NCBI RefSeq assembly: GCF_019977315.1
Contig: NZ_AP024652.1
Location: forward strand, 3,534,001 to 3,598,000
Direction: 5' to 3'
DNA from: Arthrobacter sp. StoSoilB22
Lineage (GTDB): Bacteria > Actinomycetota > Actinomycetes > Actinomycetales > Micrococcaceae
DNA: 64,000 nucleotides
Shown here: positions 42,010 to 50,891 of the stretch, in pieces
How positions within the stretch are numbered: position 1 is the stretch's first letter
How the letters are laid out: every line of letters begins with the position of its first letter
Notes under the pieces: model-generated
Database searches by the model: none
Told to the model about the DNA's origin: nothing
What the model saw: only the letters and a program-made list of their open reading frames with translations
Translations under genes and position numbers: made by a program

Positions 42010-44142
42010 TTAGACCGCCGAGAGCAGCGACGGATCCGCAGCGGGGCTGGTTTCCGTTGGTAACGGAGCCGGGTCAGGGACGGCCGGCGGTGTGGTCTCT
42101 TGCGGCAGTATTGGTTCCTGTGCCGGGGGTGGAGGGTCTTGGACCACCGTCGGCTCGGGCGCCGGCACGGTCGGTTCCGGCGTTGGGGGTGGAGTCACTG
42201 GGTCCGCGGGAGTACTCGGAGGTGTTGTCGGTTCTGTTACCGGTGGGGTGGTGGGCTCGGTCGTTGGCGGTGTTGTGGTCGGTGGCGGAGTCGGTCCGCT
42301 GGCGGCACCTCCTGTGGGATCAGGTGCAGGGGTCGCTGGCGGGGTCTGGGTACCTGGAGCCTGGGTACCCGGGGCCTGGGTACCCGGCGTCTGAGTACCC
42401 GGAGCCGGTGCAGCCGGTGGGGTGGACGCCCCCGGCGCAACCGGTGGGGTGGTGCCGGCCGCGCCGGTTCCCGTCCCGGCAGTGGTTCCGGAGCCGGACC
42501 CGGCGCTTCCTGTACCACCGGTGCCCGCGCTGGTTGACCCGGGGTTCGTACCCTGAGTGTTTGCACCTTTGGCTGGCGCCTTTCCGTTGGATCCAGCCCT
42601 CGTGACGCCCGCCCTGGCGCTCGCTTCGAGACCGCCCGCCAGTCCTCCGACAACCGGGATCGAACCCCCTGCGCCTCCAGCGCCGTTGCCTTGGGCGCCG
42701 GGAGCCTGTGCCCCGGCTGCCTGAGCACCGCCGTCGCGCATGACATCCGCTGCCTGATTGCCGAACATGGTGGCCAGCAGTCCTGAGCCTGCGGGGCTTT
42801 GGGCCGCCGTGGCAGTCGCGATGGTCAGCGCGGCAGCGGCCGCAGCGGCTGCTGCCGCCATCCGCACGGGGGGCCGCGGGGCATGCCGGCCTGGTGTGGT
42901 CACACTGGATTTGGGGTGGTTGAATGCCGGAGCCCTGCCCGGGACGTGCGGCCTCCGCATCGCAGCCGCCGCGCTTGTTTTTACAGGCCCGGATGGCAAG
43001 GCTGCAGCGGCCGGAGCTGAAGCGGCCGTGGCCGAGGCTGCCGCGGCATCCACTGCGTCCGCCCCCTGCGAGAGCAGGCCAGCGACAGCAGCGCCACGGC
43101 AGATAGACGATTTGGGATCGGCGTCAACGGCGATTGGTCGGTCAAGTTCCACGGAAATCAGCTCTGCCACGAGTGGTATCCGGGAAGACCCGCCGATGAG
43201 CAGCACTGCGCTGAGATCCTGGGCTTGGAGGTTGATGGTTCTCAGGCTGCGTTGGAGGGCGTCCACGGTATCCCTGACAGGGGCCTCGATCATCGCCTCG
43301 AATTCGGAGCGGACCAGCCGCACCGACGTCTGGGTTCCGGGCAGGGATACGGCCACGCTGGCTTCGCTGTCCAGTGAGAGTGCCTCCTTGGCTTCCCGGC
43401 ATTCCCGCCTCAACCGCGCCAGTGCAGCCAAGGTCTCGGGAGAGGCCGGGTCCATGGCCGGGCCGTCGCCAAGGTGACCCATGACGTGGCGCAGGACGGC
43501 GGCGTCGAAATCGGCGCCGCCCAGAGTTTCAATGCCATCCGGACGGCCCAATAGCTCAAAGTTGCCCGCTCCGGCTTTGCGAAGGATTGCGGTGTCGAAC
43601 GTACCGCCGCCGAGGTCGTACACCGCGATAATGCTGCCGTCCTCCACGCGCGTTTGGGAGGCGTAGTGCAGCGCAGCCGCTTCCGGCTCGCTGATCAGGG
43701 TGATGTCCTGCAGGCCTGCCATGGTGAGCGCTGCCAGGACCAGTGAGGTGCGGTGCTGACCCCACGCTGCAGGGTGGGTCATGATGATCGACGTCGGCGC
43801 GGTGCCCTCGCGCTCTTGGGCCTTATCCACCACCCATCGGGCCATGGTGGCGTACACGTCCTCTGGTGCCAGCCAGCTTTCGCCCACAGCGAGGGGAACG
43901 GAGTCACCTATGCGGCGCTTGAACTCCCGCACCATGCGTTGGGGGTCGTCCAGACCGCGACGTTCGGCGGCTTCTCCTACCAGCACCCGGCCGTCGCCGG
44001 CATAAAACAGCACCGAGGGCACGGCACTGCCATGCAATCCCAGCGAGAGAATTTCAGGGGTTGGAGTGGGTCCTTGGCAGGGCTTGACAAGGGCTGCGGC
44101 GGTAAAACTTGTTCCGACATCGATGGCGAGAACATAGCTCAT
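42010..44142 (-). CDS. Hsp70-like ATPase with transmembrane anchor and Pro/Thr-rich external tail
   Basis: This 710-aa protein has an actin-like Hsp70 nucleotide-binding domain at residues 1-365: phosphate-1 AIDVGTSFTAAALV, EPEAAALHYA, phosphate-2 VYDLGGGTFDTAIL and adenosine motif LLIGGSSRIPLV. The peptide-binding domain is missing. Instead there is an Ala-rich linker, one predicted membrane helix (about 430-452) and about 250 residues of Gly/Ala and then PGTQTPGTQ/PPTTTPP repeats likely outside the membrane. It may sense the envelope and signal to the LuxR regulator 4 bp downstream. ATG 44142 has GAGGT 7 nt upstream. Confidence 0.83.
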   Translation of the reverse strand: MSYVLAIDVGTSFTAAALVKPCQGPTPTPEILSLGLHGSAVPSVLFYAGDGRVLVGEAAERRGLDDPQRMVREFKRRIGDSVPLAVGESWLAPEDVYATMARWVVDKAQEREGTAPTSIIMTHPAAWGQHRTSLVLAALTMAGLQDITLISEPEAAALHYASQTRVEDGSIIAVYDLGGGTFDTAILRKAGAGNFELLGRPDGIETLGGADFDAAVLRHVMGHLGDGPAMDPASPETLAALARLRRECREAKEALSLDSEASVAVSLPGTQTSVRLVRSEFEAMIEAPVRDTVDALQRSLRTINLQAQDLSAVLLIGGSSRIPLVAELISVELDRPIAVDADPKSSICRGAAVAGLLSQGADAVDAAAASATAASAPAAAALPSGPVKTSAAAAMRRPHVPGRAPAFNHPKSSVTTPGRHAPRPPVRMAAAAAAAAAALTIATATAAQSPAGSGLLATMFGNQAADVMRDGGAQAAGAQAPGAQGNGAGGAGGSIPVVGGLAGGLEASARAGVTRAGSNGKAPAKGANTQGTNPGSTSAGTGGTGSAGSGSGTTAGTGTGAAGTTPPVAPGASTPPAAPAPGTQTPGTQAPGTQAPGTQTPPATPAPDPTGGAASGPTPPPTTTPPTTEPTTPPVTEPTTPPSTPADPVTPPPTPEPTVPAPEPTVVQDPPPPAQEPILPQETTPPAVPDPAPLPTETSPAADPSLLSAV

Positions 44143-44244
44143 GGTTACCTCGAAAAGGTCACGGCGCGTCGCTAGCGGGCTGCATCACAAGCGGGTCCTG
44201 AACAAGGTAGCACCTGCCCCTGACGGGCAAAAGGCTTAGTTGCA

Positions 44245-44281
44245 ACACCAAATTGTCATGATTGCTACACCGATTTGTCAT
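44245..44281. promoter_or_regulatory. Direct repeats upstream of the Hsp70-like gene
   Basis: ACACCAAATTGTCAT (44245-44259) and ACACCGATTTGTCAT (44267-44281) are repeats differing at two of 15 positions, 22 bp apart. They lie 103-139 bp before the Hsp70-like start, in an AT-rich patch of the 210-bp gap between it and ccsB. They are candidate activator or repressor sites. The rest of the gap shows no gene. Confidence 0.55.
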
Positions 44282-44352
44282 ACTCCGCGACCGTCATCCG
44301 CGTGCAGGAGCAAAGCCCCTGCTCAGAGGGCCAAAGCGGCAGGCCCCTCGGC

Positions 44353-45420
44353 CTAAAGCCCCGAGTAGGAGTGCAGACCGTTGAAAACGGTATTGACGAG
44401 CGTGAAGTTGATGATGACGCAGGCGTAGCCAACAATTGACAACCATGCGGCACGGGTTCCGGTCCAACCGCGTGTGGCCCGGGCATGCAGGTAGCCCGCG
44501 TAGACCACCCAGATCACAAAGGTCCACACTTCCTTGGGGTCCCAGCCCCAGAACCGGCCCCAGGCCTTCTCGGCCCAGATCGCCCCGAACATGAGGGTAA
44601 ACGTCCAGCCGATGAAAGCGATGGCGTTAATGCGGTAGGAGAGATTCTCAAGGCTCAAGGCGTTCGGAACCAGGCGCATGAAGCCCAACCTGTCCGCACG
44701 GCCGGCAGCCAGGTTCTTTTGGCGATGAGATTGCAGCAACTGCAGCACGGACATGGCAAACGTCAGGGTGAACAGTGCAGAGGACAGCACCGCGATGGAG
44801 ACGTGGATGATCAACCAGTAACTCTGCAGCGCCGGAACCAAATGGCCCACTGGAGTCCAGAAAGCAGCCGAAGCCGCTACCAGCATGATGATGGCCAAGC
44901 CGATCACGAACGTGCCCAGGAAGCGGAGATCCCTACGGATGAGGACTATAAGGAAGACAGCCACTGCCACGAAAGCACCGGTGGTGAGGAACTCGTACAT
45001 GTTGCCCCACGGCACGCGGCCTGCACCGAAGGCACGCGTCACCACACCCGCACCATGGATCAGCACACCCAGCACGGTCAGCGCGACGGCCACGCGGGCA
45101 GGAGCGCGGCGTGCGCCTGCGTACTTCATGTCGCCGGCGGCGGTACCGCCCTCAACGGTGAGGCCCGACGTCGGACGCTCGGCGCGACCAGCCGGCCCAC
45201 CGGCGTCGGGACCTCCCAAACCTGCCGCGACGCGGCCCGCAGCAACGCTCACCTTGTGGTCGGTGGTGCTGGCCGCAGCCTTCTGGTCCACGGCGCGGAG
45301 CATCTTGCTGCTCTTGGCCAGGTCCCAGGCAAAGGCGATGAACGCCACGGTGTACGTGCCGGCGGCCAACAGCATGAACAGCTCGCTGTACTGGCCCAGG
45401 GTTTCGTTGATGACGGGCAT
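44353..45420 (-). CDS. ccsB: Cytochrome c biogenesis protein CcsB (ResC)
   Basis: This 355-aa CcsA/CcsB-type membrane protein has the heme-handling WGRFWGWDPKEVWTFVIWVVYAGYLHARA motif and conserved His residues in membrane segments. With ResB it moves heme across the membrane and attaches it to apocytochrome c. ATG 45420 (MPVINETLG) overlaps the resB stop (TAATG) and has AAGGA 7 nt upstream. The longer frame to 45501 is unsupported. Confidence 0.93.
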   Translation of the reverse strand: MPVINETLGQYSELFMLLAAGTYTVAFIAFAWDLAKSSKMLRAVDQKAAASTTDHKVSVAAGRVAAGLGGPDAGGPAGRAERPTSGLTVEGGTAAGDMKYAGARRAPARVAVALTVLGVLIHGAGVVTRAFGAGRVPWGNMYEFLTTGAFVAVAVFLIVLIRRDLRFLGTFVIGLAIIMLVAASAAFWTPVGHLVPALQSYWLIIHVSIAVLSSALFTLTFAMSVLQLLQSHRQKNLAAGRADRLGFMRLVPNALSLENLSYRINAIAFIGWTFTLMFGAIWAEKAWGRFWGWDPKEVWTFVIWVVYAGYLHARATRGWTGTRAAWLSIVGYACVIINFTLVNTVFNGLHSYSGL

Positions 45421-47135
45421 TACTGGTCCTTCGAGGTTGAGGAAGATCCTGCAGTTGTTGTAGCGGTGTCCGGCGTGGCCGGCGTTTCCGGGATGTTCCA
45501 TTCCCGGGCAAAGATCTCGCGGAGGGCTGCTGCTTCACCGGCGAGGCGGTGGTCTTCGCCGCGAGCCAGCAGGCCGTATTCCACCATGGTGCGGCCATCG
45601 GAGTGGGTTCCGGTGCGGACCCAGACGCGGCGGCGGTTGATGTACAGCGACATGACCAGACCGGCGACTGCGAGGAAACCGAAGATCAAGGCGTACAGCT
45701 GGCCGGGGTTGTGGTGGATGTCCACGCCGATGTACTTCTTGACGCCATCGAACGTGATGCTGCCCTTGCCTTCGGGCAGGTCCACGGTGGCTCCGGGCGT
45801 TAAGGTGATGCCGCCCGCAGCGAGGTCGCGGGCATTAAGGGGTTTCAAGTCCTTGACATCCAACTCGAACACGTTCTGGGGCACGCCCTTGTCCAGGCCG
45901 AGGTCACCATAGAAGGAATTCAGGCTCAGCTGGGGGTTGAAGAGTTCCGGGGAAGCGCTGAACGAGGTGCCGGTCTCTGTAACGAACGCCGTCGGAAGGA
46001 AGAAGCCCACAAAGCCCAGCTGTTCCGGCTTGGCATCCGGGACCTTGATGACCACGGACGAGTAGTAGTTGTCGCCCTGGACCTTGGCAATCACTGGCCC
46101 TTCGAAGGAGACGTTGCCCTCCCCATCGCGGATAGTGACCATGGGCGCGTAGCCGTTTCCGGTGAGATAAAGGCTGGTTCCTCCGAGGGAAACGGGGTCG
46201 TTGACCTTCAGTGTTTCCTTCTTGCCCGGCGCATCAGGGGTTTCCTTGGTGGTCACCTCAGCGGTGTAATCGATGGGCTGGCCGGCCTTGCCGGGAGACT
46301 CACCGCGATCGAACGTGGCCTCGAACTTGTCCAATTGCATGGAGTACGGCTGGAGTGAACTGCTCTGGAAGTTGGTACCCGGAGTGAATTGGTCATAGCC
46401 CACCAGGGTGTTGACGAACGTGTCGCCCTCCACCAGGATCCGCTGGCCGCTGTACCCGAAAAGGCCACCAATGGCCACGGACACCAGCACCCCGATCAAT
46501 GAGGTGTGGAACACCAGGTTCCCCACTTCCTTCAGGAAGCCGCGCTCGGCACCCAAGGACGGCAGGTCGCCGTCGACGTCCCTGACTTCCACGCGGTAGC
46601 CGCGCTTCTTGAGCAGCCCGGCGGCATCGGTGACGGCCTTCGACGCCGGGATCCCGGCGTCGGCGGGCAGCGCCAGAGTGCCGTATTCCGGCAGGCGCGA
46701 AAGGCGCCTGGGAGTGTGCGGCGGCTGAGACTTCATGGCCTTGTAATGGGCAATGGCGCGGGGAGTAACGCAGCCGATCAAGGAAATGAACAGCAGGATG
46801 TAGATGGCCGAGAACCAGGCCGAGGAGTAAACGTCGAACATCTGGAGGGCGTCCAGGAATGGGCCGGTTGTTGGGTTGTTCCTGATCCAGTCAGTAACCA
46901 CCACCGGATTGGCCGGCCGCTGCGGAAACAGGGAACCCGGGACCGCGCCAACGGCCAGCAGGAGCAGCAGGAACAGAGCCGTGCGCATGCTGGTCAGTTG
47001 GGTCCAGGACCACCGGAGCATGCCCTTGAAACCAAGCGCGGGCAGGGCAGCCTCGGACTTGGCCTGCTGGAGTTTTCCGTCCGCTGTGTTCTCAGCGGCT
47101 GGTGACTTCTTCTTGGCTTTCACGGACTCGCTCAT
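45420..47135 (-). CDS. resB: Cytochrome c biogenesis protein ResB
   Basis: This 571-aa protein has an N-terminal charged stretch, three membrane segments (LFLLLLLAVGAVPGSLFPQR first), a large extracytoplasmic domain and a last membrane segment near residue 520. It is the CcsB partner in system II cytochrome c maturation. ATG 47135 (MSESVKAKKK) overlaps the ccdA stop as TGATG. A longer frame to 47795 runs through ccdA and is spurious. Confidence 0.92.
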   Translation of the reverse strand: MSESVKAKKKSPAAENTADGKLQQAKSEAALPALGFKGMLRWSWTQLTSMRTALFLLLLLAVGAVPGSLFPQRPANPVVVTDWIRNNPTTGPFLDALQMFDVYSSAWFSAIYILLFISLIGCVTPRAIAHYKAMKSQPPHTPRRLSRLPEYGTLALPADAGIPASKAVTDAAGLLKKRGYRVEVRDVDGDLPSLGAERGFLKEVGNLVFHTSLIGVLVSVAIGGLFGYSGQRILVEGDTFVNTLVGYDQFTPGTNFQSSSLQPYSMQLDKFEATFDRGESPGKAGQPIDYTAEVTTKETPDAPGKKETLKVNDPVSLGGTSLYLTGNGYAPMVTIRDGEGNVSFEGPVIAKVQGDNYYSSVVIKVPDAKPEQLGFVGFFLPTAFVTETGTSFSASPELFNPQLSLNSFYGDLGLDKGVPQNVFELDVKDLKPLNARDLAAGGITLTPGATVDLPEGKGSITFDGVKKYIGVDIHHNPGQLYALIFGFLAVAGLVMSLYINRRRVWVRTGTHSDGRTMVEYGLLARGEDHRLAGEAAALREIFAREWNIPETPATPDTATTTAGSSSTSKDQ

Positions 47136-47890
47136 CAGATTGGCAACTTCACATCGTTTTGGAACCAGTACTGCAACTCGGTCACCCAGGCTCCCCACAC
47201 TCCGGTGGCCATCAGGATGCCGAGCAAAATCAGAATGCCTCCGCCGATCCGCTGGATGGCCAGCCGATGCTTTCGGAAGAAGGACATGACTCCCATGCCC
47301 CGGCGTACAGCCAACGCAATCAGGAGGAACGGAATGCCAAGGCCAAGGCTGTAAACGAACGCCAGGAGGGCACCCTTGGCCGCCGACGAACCGCCGGACA
47401 AGCTCAGCAACTGTACCGCGGAGTACGTCGGACCAATGCAGGGCGCCCAACCCAAGCCGAACGTCAGCCCCAGGAGCGGAGCGCCCCACAAGCCTGCCGG
47501 CGGTTTGGCATGGATTTTCGCGTCCCGCTGGAGCCAGCCGAAACCACCCATGAACACCACGCCCATGATGATCACCAGGATGCCCAGCAGTTGAGTGATC
47601 CAGGCGTTTTGCGGACCCGTCAGCAACGTTCCAAGCTGACCGAAAGCACCGCCCAAGAGGACAAAAATCACCGAGAATCCCAGGACGAACAGCCCGATTC
47701 CGGCCAGCATACGGCCTCGCCGCTGCTTTTGGAGGTCGACGCCGGTCAGTCCCGTGACGTAGCCAAGGTAACCAGGGACCAGCGGCAGGACGCACGGCGA
47801 AAGGAAGGAGACCAGCCCGGCCAGCAATGCCACCGGCACAGCCAGCAGCAGTGATCCGTTGAGGATCGTCTCGGCGAATGGACTGTTCAT
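47135..47890 (-). CDS. ccdA: Cytochrome c biogenesis thiol transporter CcdA
   Basis: This 251-aa protein has six membrane segments with the paired Cys of the DsbD-beta family (FLSPCVLPLVPGYLGYVTG and LGWAPCIGPTYSAV). It carries reducing equivalents outward to the thioredoxin-like protein encoded upstream, keeping apocytochrome Cys residues reduced. ATG 47890 has GGAG upstream. Confidence 0.94.
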   Translation of the reverse strand: MNSPFAETILNGSLLLAVPVALLAGLVSFLSPCVLPLVPGYLGYVTGLTGVDLQKQRRGRMLAGIGLFVLGFSVIFVLLGGAFGQLGTLLTGPQNAWITQLLGILVIIMGVVFMGGFGWLQRDAKIHAKPPAGLWGAPLLGLTFGLGWAPCIGPTYSAVQLLSLSGGSSAAKGALLAFVYSLGLGIPFLLIALAVRRGMGVMSFFRKHRLAIQRIGGGILILLGILMATGVWGAWVTELQYWFQNDVKLPI

Positions 47891-47895
47891 GGGTG

Positions 47896-48501
47896 CTACT
47901 CCGCCGCTGCGGAGGTGATGAGGGCCTTTAGGGTGCTCTTCTCAATCTCGCCCAGCACGCGGGAGGCAACCTTGCCTTCCTTGTCCAGGACCAGGGTGGT
48001 GGGAACCGCACCTGGAGGGACAATGCCGGACACGGACAGCAGCACTGCGCCGTCCTTGTCATCGAAGCTCGGGTAGGTGATGTTGAAGGTCTTGTCGAAG
48101 GCCTCAGCGGTGGCTTTTTCGTCACGAAGGTTAACGCCGAAGAACTGGACTCCCTGGTCCTTGAAGTCCTGGTGCAGGGCTTCAAGCTGGGGAGCTTCGA
48201 TGCGACACGGAGCGCAGGCGGCAAACCAGAAGTTGAGCACGGTGACTTTGCCCTGGAGATCCTCAGGCTTGACGGTCTGTCCATTAAACAAAGTGCCCTT
48301 GAGCGCCACCGGAGCTGCGCGGTCAGCCTTCGCGAATTCCGTCACCGAGCCGTCGCCTGCCACGTAGTTCTTGTTATCGCCGGCCTTGGCCTGCTTGGCA
48401 AGGGAGTCTTCCTGAGCGCATGCGGACAGGCCCATGGTCAGTCCTGCCAGGAGAACTCCTCCGGCGGTCAGCACGCCGCGGCGTGAAAGATTGTTGTCCA
48501 T
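47896..48501 (-). CDS. TlpA/ResA-like thioredoxin lipoprotein
   Basis: This 201-aa protein has a twin-Arg-containing lipoprotein signal (SRRGVLTAGGVLLAGLTMGLSAC) and a thioredoxin fold with the CAPC active site in WFAACAPCRIEAPQL. It probably reduces apocytochrome c thiols before heme ligation. ATG 48501 (MDNNLSRRG) is chosen; the frame to 48588 is an extension without signal-peptide logic. It lies 5 bp before ccdA. Confidence 0.9.
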   Translation of the reverse strand: MDNNLSRRGVLTAGGVLLAGLTMGLSACAQEDSLAKQAKAGDNKNYVAGDGSVTEFAKADRAAPVALKGTLFNGQTVKPEDLQGKVTVLNFWFAACAPCRIEAPQLEALHQDFKDQGVQFFGVNLRDEKATAEAFDKTFNITYPSFDDKDGAVLLSVSGIVPPGAVPTTLVLDKEGKVASRVLGEIEKSTLKALITSAAAE

Positions 48502-48505
48502 GCCT

Positions 48506-49171
48506 CTATGCCCCCGGGGTGCTCGCCGCGCCGGGGAGCAGAACGGCAGCAGGCTCGGAGTATTCGACGCGCACGATCTTGCCGGCATCGTCCAAAGTCA
48601 AGGATGTCAGGGAGGTGAGGGTGCATTCACGCTTGCGGGGATCGTGCGCGAGGCGGCGGCCCTCAGCGGTCAAACGGGTTGACCAAATGGGAAGTTGGTG
48701 GCTCACCAGAATGGCTTCAGCGCCGTCGCCACCGAGCTCGATCGCCTTCACCCGTGCGTCTTCCACAGCCGCCAGAACGCGGGCCGCCTGCTCTTTGTAG
48801 GGCTCGCCCCAGGAAGGCCGCAGGGGATTTCGGAAGTAGAACCAATGCTTGGGCTTGAGGAACTCGCTCTTGGTGGGATGGAGTCCCTCAAAGTGGTTCT
48901 CGGCTTCGATGATGCGAGGATCCGTGGTGATGTCCAGGTTCAGCGCCTCGGAGGTCGGCATGGCTGTTTCCTGGGCGCGGGTCAGCGGCGAGGCTACCAA
49001 ATGCACAATCTTGGCACCTTCACTGGCGCGGGCCGTGAAGTGGTCCGCCAACATCCGGGCCATCTCCCGGCCACGCTCTGAGAGGTGGAATTCCGGCAGC
49101 CGGCCATAGAGGACGGCGTCGGGATTGTGGACCTCGCCATGGCGAAGCAGATGGACAGTTGCTTGGGGCAT
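48506..49171 (-). CDS. Histidine phosphatase family protein
   Basis: This 221-aa phosphoglycerate-mutase-like protein has the catalytic LLRHGEVHNPDAVLYGRL motif (His about 10), a second Arg in SPLTRAQETA and the C-terminal LVSHQLPIW His. The substrate is unknown; in actinobacteria it is often the first gene of the cytochrome c maturation operon, as here. The gap to tlpA is 4 bp. Confidence 0.87.
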   Translation of the reverse strand: MPQATVHLLRHGEVHNPDAVLYGRLPEFHLSERGREMARMLADHFTARASEGAKIVHLVASPLTRAQETAMPTSEALNLDITTDPRIIEAENHFEGLHPTKSEFLKPKHWFYFRNPLRPSWGEPYKEQAARVLAAVEDARVKAIELGGDGAEAILVSHQLPIWSTRLTAEGRRLAHDPRKRECTLTSLTSLTLDDAGKIVRVEYSEPAAVLLPGAASTPGA

Positions 49172-49269
49172 GTTTACCAGTTTCTCAAAGAAGCGGGGCG
49201 ATCCGAAATCTTCTACCGCTAGTAGAACTCAAAGTTTTCCCGAAATGTTCCGTGGAGTTGGAATAAAAG

Positions 49270-49290
49270 ATGCATATGCATGTTTATACT
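49270..49290 (+). promoter_or_regulatory. YceI promoter with a perfect 12-bp palindrome
   Basis: ATGCATATGCAT (49270-49281) is a perfect palindrome directly before a TATACT -10 box (49285-49290) in the 204-bp gap between the divergent histidine phosphatase and YceI genes. It sits where a repressor would block the -35/-10 spacer. The regulator is unknown. Confidence 0.55.
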
Positions 49291-49375
49291 GGGTACGAAG
49301 CTCGGTTGACGCTTCAAGCAATGAGCTCGACCGGACAAGCACGCAGTACCCACCACTTGATATAGGAGCAACACC

Positions 49376-49930
49376 ATGATGACTCTCCCCGCTTCCGTCA
49401 CCACCGGCACCTGGACCCTCGACGCTTCCCACAGCGAAATCGGCTTCACCGTCCGCCACGCAGGCATCAGCAAGGTCCGCGGCCAGTTCAAGGACGCCAC
49501 GGCCACCTTGGAAGTTGGCGAAACCCTGACCGATTCCAAGGTCACCGCCACCATCCAGACCGCCAGCTTCGACTCCGGCGACGTCAACCGCGACGGGCAC
49601 GTCAAGGGCGAAGACTTCTTTGACGTAGAGAAGTTCCCGGAAATCACCTTCGTGTCCCGGCACGTCAAGGCCAACGGAAACAGCTTCGACCTCGTGGGCG
49701 ATCTCACAATCAAGGGAGTGACCAAGGAAGTTTCCATCGAGACCGAATTCAACGGTGTAGCAGTGGACCCCTTCGGCAACACCCGCGCCGGCGTTTCCGG
49801 TGAAACCACCATCAGCCGCAAGGACTTCGGCCTTACCTGGAACGCCGTCCTCGAAGCCGGTGGCGTCCTGGTCAGCGACAAGGTTGTCATCAACCTGGAA
49901 CTCGCTTTCATCGCACCGGCTGCCGCGTAG
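49376..49930 (+). CDS. YceI-family lipid-binding protein
   Basis: This 184-aa protein has the YceI lipocalin-like pattern (GTWTLDASHSEIGFTVRHAGISKVRGQF, EDFFDVEKFPEITF, DFGLTWN). The family binds polyisoprenoids, sometimes for quinone trafficking or stress. There is no signal peptide, so it appears cytoplasmic. ATG 49376, followed by a second ATG, has GGAGC 6 nt upstream. A lipid-quinone role beside respiratory genes is inference. Confidence 0.9.
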   Translation: MMTLPASVTTGTWTLDASHSEIGFTVRHAGISKVRGQFKDATATLEVGETLTDSKVTATIQTASFDSGDVNRDGHVKGEDFFDVEKFPEITFVSRHVKANGNSFDLVGDLTIKGVTKEVSIETEFNGVAVDPFGNTRAGVSGETTISRKDFGLTWNAVLEAGGVLVSDKVVINLELAFIAPAAA

Positions 49931-49973
49931 TCCTTCACCACCCGGCCGGCTTCTGCCGGCCCGCGTCCGCAAT

Positions 49974-50008
49974 CGGCGCCCTGCACAGTCCAATCTGTGG
50001 GGGCGCCG
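49974..50008 (+). terminator. Terminator after the YceI gene
   Basis: CGGCGCCC at 49974-49981 pairs with GGGCGCCG at 50001-50008 with inner CACAG/CTGTG pairing, followed by TTT. A smaller hairpin, GGCCGGC-TTCT-GCCGGCC at 49944-49961, precedes it. Confidence 0.75.
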
Positions 50009-50108
50009 TTTCGCGTAGGGAGAAGTCACCTCGCAATTGTTCGGCAAAAAGCCTGTATTTAGCTGCGCGTTAGCTCCGAATTTCCTATGCATCCTTCAAC
50101 CTGCGGTC

Positions 50109-50114
50109 TAAAGT
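50109..50114 (+). promoter_or_regulatory. -10 box for a leaderless transcript (50121 gene)
   Basis: TAAAGT lies 6 nt (GATGCC) before ATG 50121. Confidence 0.6.
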
Positions 50115-50120
50115 GATGCC

Positions 50121-50843
50121 ATGAGTACCCCAGACGAAACACCACAGCCACAGCAGCCCGGCGCTCAGCCTCCGCAGCCCGGCAATGTTCCTCCTGCGGG
50201 TCCCCAACCTCCGCAGCACGGCGACGTCCCTCCCTCCGGCTACCAACCGCCCCAGGGTTACCAGCCACCGCAGGGTTACCAGCCGCCGTCGCAACCCGGC
50301 CAATACTCACAGCCTGGACCGGCCCAGCCCGCACCCGGCCAGCCGGGTTTCCACTTTGAAATGCCCACTGACGGACCGCGAAACTTCAACGACGTCATGC
50401 CCCAGGGCGGATTCTCGGGAATGTTCAAAACCCAGGGCCTGCCAACGGAACTGAAGGTTTCCTACTTCATCTGGGTGATCTCCGGTCTCCTGGGATTGTT
50501 GTTTGGCCTCATCGCCTTCTTCGCGGTGATCGCCGCCTTCGCGTTCGCTCCAGGATTCGCTGCCATCGCACTGATCCTCCTACTCCTCACCCTGGCCGTC
50601 TCTGCCGCCCAGGTGGTCCTGGCCATGAAGATGAAGGAAGGCAAAGAATGGGCACGCCTCGCCCTGACCATCCTGGCCGGCATCTCCCTCCTGCTGGCCA
50701 TCTTCGGCGCAGCAAGCGGCGGAGGCTCAGGGATGGGCCTGGGTGGCAACTGGTTCGGCTTCCTGGTCAGCGCCGTAGCCGTGGTACTGATGTGGCTACC
50801 TAATTCACAGCTGTGGTTCAAGGCGGTCAAGGGCCACGCCTGA
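50121..50843 (+). CDS. Pro/Gln-rich membrane protein 1
   Basis: This 240-aa protein has a Pro/Gln-rich cytoplasmic N-terminus (about 1-95, with GYQPPQ repeats) and about four membrane segments (FIWVISGLLGLLFGLIAFFAVIAAFAFAPGF onward). It resembles actinobacterial proline-rich small membrane proteins of unknown function. It shares this plan, but little sequence, with the gene at 51105. Confidence 0.72.
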   Translation: MSTPDETPQPQQPGAQPPQPGNVPPAGPQPPQHGDVPPSGYQPPQGYQPPQGYQPPSQPGQYSQPGPAQPAPGQPGFHFEMPTDGPRNFNDVMPQGGFSGMFKTQGLPTELKVSYFIWVISGLLGLLFGLIAFFAVIAAFAFAPGFAAIALILLLLTLAVSAAQVVLAMKMKEGKEWARLALTILAGISLLLAIFGAASGGGSGMGLGGNWFGFLVSAVAVVLMWLPNSQLWFKAVKGHA

Positions 50844-50891
50844 CACGTACCCAGCTGCCGCCGTCGGGCGTTTTCGACGCAAATGCAGGCT

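Noticed and set aside
44485..45912. 475-aa plus-strand ORF
   Set aside because: It is antisense to ccsB and resB and has no recognisable domain.
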